NCBI GenBank assembly: GCA_030699545.1
Contig: JAUYMC010000015.1
Location: 1-36,120, forward strand
Source of the DNA: Gemmatimonadales bacterium
Lineage (GTDB): Bacteria > Gemmatimonadota > Gemmatimonadetes > Gemmatimonadales > GWC2-71-9
Length of the DNA stretch: 36,120 nucleotides
Direction: 5' to 3'
In this document: one piece after another, positions 33,176 through 36,120 of the stretch
Position numbering within the stretch: position 1 is the first letter of the stretch
Layout of the letters: each line of letters starts with the position of its first letter
Position numbers and translations under genes: made by a program
The notes under the pieces: model-generated
Database searches by the model: none
Told to the model about the DNA's origin: nothing
Seen by the model: the letters and a program-made list of their open reading frames with translations, nothing else

Positions 33176-33672
33176 GCCCCGCCCTCCCGCGCCCGCCGCC
33201 GGCGCTCCGCGCTCACAGCCTCGTCCCACCGCGTCCCGTCCAACACCACGCGCCACCCCGCAGTCGCGAGCAGGTCCGCGGCGAAGACCCGGTGGCACCG
33301 TCCCGCCGCAGCCTCCGTCTGCGAGCAGGCACAGATGAGCGTAGCGCCGTCCTGCACGGGGCCGAGGTCCCTCGGATCGGCCCACAACTGCGCCATCAGC
33401 GCGCCGGGGCTCAGGTCCGCAACCACGCCTACGACGTAGCGGCGGCGGTACTCGCCGAAGTCGATGACGCCGAGGCGGATGGCGTCCAGGTCCTCGACGC
33501 GGGGGACGAGAGCGGGCACGAGGCCGTCCCCGCCCTCCCCGTAGTGGTGGCGCGGGCGGACCATGATGCACCAGACCTCGCCCGGGCCGACGCAGCGCTT
33601 GGACCGCTCCGAACCGCGGGCGGCGGCCCGCACTGTTGCTGCGTTGGTGAGGTAGACGGTCGGCGCGCTCAC
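33172..33672 (-). CDS. DUF488-like protein
   Basis: ATLICACSQTEAAAGRCHRVFAADLLATAGWRVVLDG resembles the CxC...CHR motif of DUF488-type proteins. Confidence 0.5.
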   Translation of the reverse strand: MSAPTVYLTNAATVRAAARGSERSKRCVGPGEVWCIMVRPRHHYGEGGDGLVPALVPRVEDLDAIRLGVIDFGEYRRRYVVGVVADLSPGALMAQLWADPRDLGPVQDGATLICACSQTEAAAGRCHRVFAADLLATAGWRVVLDGTRWDEAVSAERRRRAREGGA

Positions 33673-33905
33673 CGCCTCCCCGCCTTCCGCGCCTTGCGGG
33701 CCGCCTTCGCGCGGGCCCGGCTGCGCTCGCGCTTCCGGGCCGCCTCGCCGTCGTGGGCGCCGAGACGGAGCTTCGCGCTGTGCCCGCGGTCGCCGTCGAC
33801 CCCGGCGGGCGGGTCGTCATCGAGCATGGCGGGGCCCGTCAGGCCGGCCATCGCCGCGAGCACGCCCGCGGTCCGCGGGGTGCGCCTCGTCGGTGTGCCC
33901 TTCAT
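33669..33905 (-). CDS. Small highly basic protein
   Basis: 78 aa ending RKRERSRARAKAARKARKAGRR; ATGA overlaps. Confidence 0.5.
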   Translation of the reverse strand: MKGTPTRRTPRTAGVLAAMAGLTGPAMLDDDPPAGVDGDRGHSAKLRLGAHDGEAARKRERSRARAKAARKARKAGRR

Positions 33906-34318
33906 GCTGCTTTGCCCCCGTGCCGGCGCGAACGCCTCGCGTTGTACGAGGCTTTCGCCACCACGGCAGCTTCCAGGTCAATGCCGAGCGCTCCGGCGAT
34001 GTCCGCCACCCGGATGAGGATGTCGGCCAGTTCAGACGGGAGTCCCTCCGGCTTCCCGTCCTCACCGAACGTCAGTGCCATGTTGCCGAGGCGTACGTCC
34101 TCCATGGCCTCGGCGGCTTCGGAGCAGACCAGCCCGAGCCACGCGACGATGCGTATCGGGTCCGGCGGGGTCTCGTCGTCGTCGTGCCAGCCCTTCGCGC
34201 GCGCTGTCCCGTGCGCCTCGCGCACCAGTTCGCCGATGGTCATGCTGCTCCTCGCTATCCCCGACTTCGCCAAGGAGAAGCCGAACGCTGCCTCGCGCAC
34301 CAGATCGCCGATGCTCAT
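33902..34318 (-). CDS. MazG-like nucleotide pyrophosphohydrolase
   Basis: LVCSEAAEAMEDVRLGN...GLPSELADILIRVADIAGALGIDLEAAVVAKASYNARR. Confidence 0.8.
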   Translation of the reverse strand: MSIGDLVREAAFGFSLAKSGIARSSMTIGELVREAHGTARAKGWHDDDETPPDPIRIVAWLGLVCSEAAEAMEDVRLGNMALTFGEDGKPEGLPSELADILIRVADIAGALGIDLEAAVVAKASYNARRSRRHGGKAA

Positions 34319-34623
34319 GCCATACCTCCGCGCAGTTGGTCGCCGAGCGACGAGTAGCCGATGCTGCTGGCGCCGAGTTGCACCCACGCCGCGCCGTGAA
34401 ACGCCGGGGCAGGCGGGGCAGACTGGATGCTGGTCTCGCCGGGAAGCTTCGTGTCGTCGCAGCCGCCGTCGGCGCCGTCGCAGCCGCCCTCCGCCTCCGC
34501 CCTCGGTCGCACTGCGTCGCGGACCAACAGCGCCACCGCCGCGATGCTCACGAGCGCGCAGACGCCGAGGGCCACGGGCAGCAGGGCGAGGCGGACGGCG
34601 AGCGGGGCGCGGGGCACGGTCAT
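34315..34623 (-). CDS. Small single-TM protein
   Basis: MTVPRAPLAVRLALLPVALGVCALVSIAAVALLVRDAV... then hydrophilic C-terminus; ATGA overlap. Confidence 0.6.
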   Translation of the reverse strand: MTVPRAPLAVRLALLPVALGVCALVSIAAVALLVRDAVRPRAEAEGGCDGADGGCDDTKLPGETSIQSAPPAPAFHGAAWVQLGASSIGYSSLGDQLRGGMA

Positions 34624-35033
34624 GGCGCGGCCTCCAGCGCGGCGACCAAGCACCCCGCAGGGTCGCGACGCGTGATGTGTACCGGCATATCGTCGTCCCA
34701 GTTGGAGAGCCGCCACGCCCGGCCGCCGCGCTTGCGGTCCGGCGCGAGGTGAACGCTCTCGTCGCCCCACGCCTTCCGCACCAACGCCAGCAGGCAGCCG
34801 CGCGTGGCAGGATCGGTGAGGTCGGGGACTGCGCCGACCCATTCGTCGAGCGCCCACCCGGGCTTCATGTAGGCGGACGCTGAGCCGGAGGCCGGGTCGT
34901 GCCACAGGCACGGCACGCCGCGGCCGTCCACGTCGAGCACGGTGCGGCCTCGGTCGTCGATCATGCGGGGCATCCACCGCCACGACTTGCAGGCGACGGC
35001 GGCGCGGGCGACAGTCTCCTCCGCGGGGGTCAT
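34620..35033 (-). CDS. Hypothetical protein
   Basis: 137 aa MTPAEETVARAAVACKSWRWMPRMIDDRGR...; ATGA overlaps. Confidence 0.62.
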   Translation of the reverse strand: MTPAEETVARAAVACKSWRWMPRMIDDRGRTVLDVDGRGVPCLWHDPASGSASAYMKPGWALDEWVGAVPDLTDPATRGCLLALVRKAWGDESVHLAPDRKRGGRAWRLSNWDDDMPVHITRRDPAGCLVAALEAAP

Positions 35034-35866
35034 CGGCTCGCCTCCACCAAGTCATCGAACGACGGCAGCGAGACGTCGGTGCCGCTGTGACGCCCGGGCA
35101 ACCCGTCCTTGACGCGGTACGTGAACGCCCGGGCCATGTGAGCGAGGATCCGAGAGGCGCGCTCCGGCGCCGACGGCGTAGGTAGGCAGCGCGTCACGAT
35201 CGCGGGTGTCGAAGACAGGAACCCCCACCCCGGCGGTAGCTCGCCGTCCTGCACCACGCCGTCACAGGCGATGACGTAGCGGGCCGAGGTCTCGGCCAGC
35301 ACCGTCTCGCACCACAGCTTCCCGACCTTCGCCACTTCGCCGTAGGCGCCATCCGGCCCACGACCCCACTGCCGATGCTTGCGGACGGCGGCCTCCGCCT
35401 TGTCGAGTTCGGCCACGACCTCGACCTCAGCCGCCGACACCACGCGCCCGAACCGGCGTTCGAGCCCGTCCAACACCAGCGGGTGATGAAGCGTCCGAGC
35501 GTCAGCAACGAGATGACGGACCGCGTGGCGGATCTCTGCTGTGATGCCGAGCGCCGTCATGGCTTCCCGAGCGAGTCGCAGACGTTCCACCGCGCCCTCG
35601 GCCCGCGCCTTCCGCGCCACCTCCTGCCGGAAGTCGGAGCGGTGCCCTTTCGCCTCGATGACAAAGATCCGCGGGGTCTGGTCCTTCCCCCTTGGCCACT
35701 TCAGGCCCACAACGTCGAAGACCCAGGCGCCGATCGGCACCTCGAAGCCGATGACGCGGCACCCGTGCCGCCACAGCCAGCCGTAGGCCAGCAGCGTCAG
35801 CGCGTAGTGCTCCGGGGTCTGGTTCCGAGGCCGGCGGAGCTGGGTACTGACCGCAACGTGGCTCAC
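35030..35866 (-). CDS. PD-(D/E)XK-like nuclease-fold protein (MmcB-like)
   Basis: VIGFEVPIGAWVFDVVGLKW...RIFVIEAKGHRSDFRQEV: D-(x)n-ExK arrangement; GTG 35866 overlaps upstream stop. Confidence 0.66.
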   Translation of the reverse strand: MSHVAVSTQLRRPRNQTPEHYALTLLAYGWLWRHGCRVIGFEVPIGAWVFDVVGLKWPRGKDQTPRIFVIEAKGHRSDFRQEVARKARAEGAVERLRLAREAMTALGITAEIRHAVRHLVADARTLHHPLVLDGLERRFGRVVSAAEVEVVAELDKAEAAVRKHRQWGRGPDGAYGEVAKVGKLWCETVLAETSARYVIACDGVVQDGELPPGWGFLSSTPAIVTRCLPTPSAPERASRILAHMARAFTYRVKDGLPGRHSGTDVSLPSFDDLVEASR

Positions 35867-36120
35867 CGCCTCCTCCCCCACCCCAGCTCCGGGCGCCCCA
35901 GGTACTCGGCCACGGCGCGCCGCACCAGCGCCGGCACCGTCGTCTGCCGCAGTCGCGCTGTCCCGTACAGGACGCGCGCCCACTGCGGCGGGAGCACGGC
36001 AGCCACGTAGCTCCCGCACCGGGAGCGGCAGCGGGCGCCCCGGCTGGGGGACGTCCAGCCGCACGGCGTGAGGTGCACGCGGGCCCGCCGCGCCCACTCC
36101 GCGAGGGCGCGGCGGACCAG
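35863..36120 (-). CDS. Paralogue of the 26585-27070 gene, 5' end outside window
   Basis: ...LVRRALAEWARRARVHLTPCGWTSPSRGARCRSRCGSYVAAVLPPQWARVLYGTARLRQTTVPALVRRAVAEYLGRPELGWGRRR. Confidence 0.7.
   Translation of the reverse strand: MVRRALAEWARRARVHLTPCGWTSPSRGARCRSRCGSYVAAVLPPQWARVLYGTARLRQTTVPALVRRAVAEYLGRPELGWGRRR
35976..36120. repeat. Direct repeat copy 2 (145 bp, ~95% identical to 26761-26905; may continue past the window)
   Basis: Gap-free manual alignment. Confidence 0.85.

Noticed and set aside
32255-33820. Full 521-aa ORF as the cytosine methyltransferase
   Set aside because: N-terminal ~215 residues are Arg/Gly/Pro-rich and overlap the 33172 gene; the conserved protein starts at GTG 33175.
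1-36120. CRISPR arrays, tRNA or rRNA genes, transposons, integrase
   Set aside because: No regularly spaced repeats, no recognisable tRNA/rRNA sequence, and no transposase or integrase motifs seen by eye; a tRNAscan or HMM search would be needed to exclude small RNAs.

Overview
High-GC window consistent with a dsDNA tailed phage or prophage. Nearly all genes lie on the minus strand in one tightly overlapped series, and reading down the minus strand the order is accessory/replication genes first, then packaging, head and tail. From right to left it contains: an accessory block (~24.6-36.1 kb: ParB-linked DNA methyltransferase, D12-type adenine methylase, C5-cytosine methyltransferase, RusA-like resolvase, PAPS-reductase-family PP-loop protein, MazG-like protein, PD-(D/E)XK-like nuclease, small Zn/Cys proteins); a terS/terL control region with a divergent DUF5131 (Gp37/Gp68) gene; TerL interrupted by an intein; a Mu-like head module (DUF935 portal, protease/scaffold, decoration protein, capsid, MuF); a siphovirus-like tail module (tube, frameshifted chaperone pair, tape measure, distal tail proteins); a plus-strand lipoprotein gene; and a truncated family-2 glycosyltransferase. 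Most unusual: (1) a 16-cysteine, four-helix-bundle (Csp/DUF326-like) segment inside the capsid protease/scaffold gene, starting at an internal ATG with a strong Shine-Dalgarno; (2) a TerL intein whose central region encodes an HNH endonuclease in a different frame from the intein; (3) a canonical G GGA AAA -1 frameshift site in the tail-assembly chaperone pair; (4) a 15-bp perfect inverted repeat upstream of terS that would pair the RBS of the DUF5131 gene; (5) a 145-bp ~95% identical direct repeat flanking most of the accessory block. All calls come from reading the sequence; no database searches were run.
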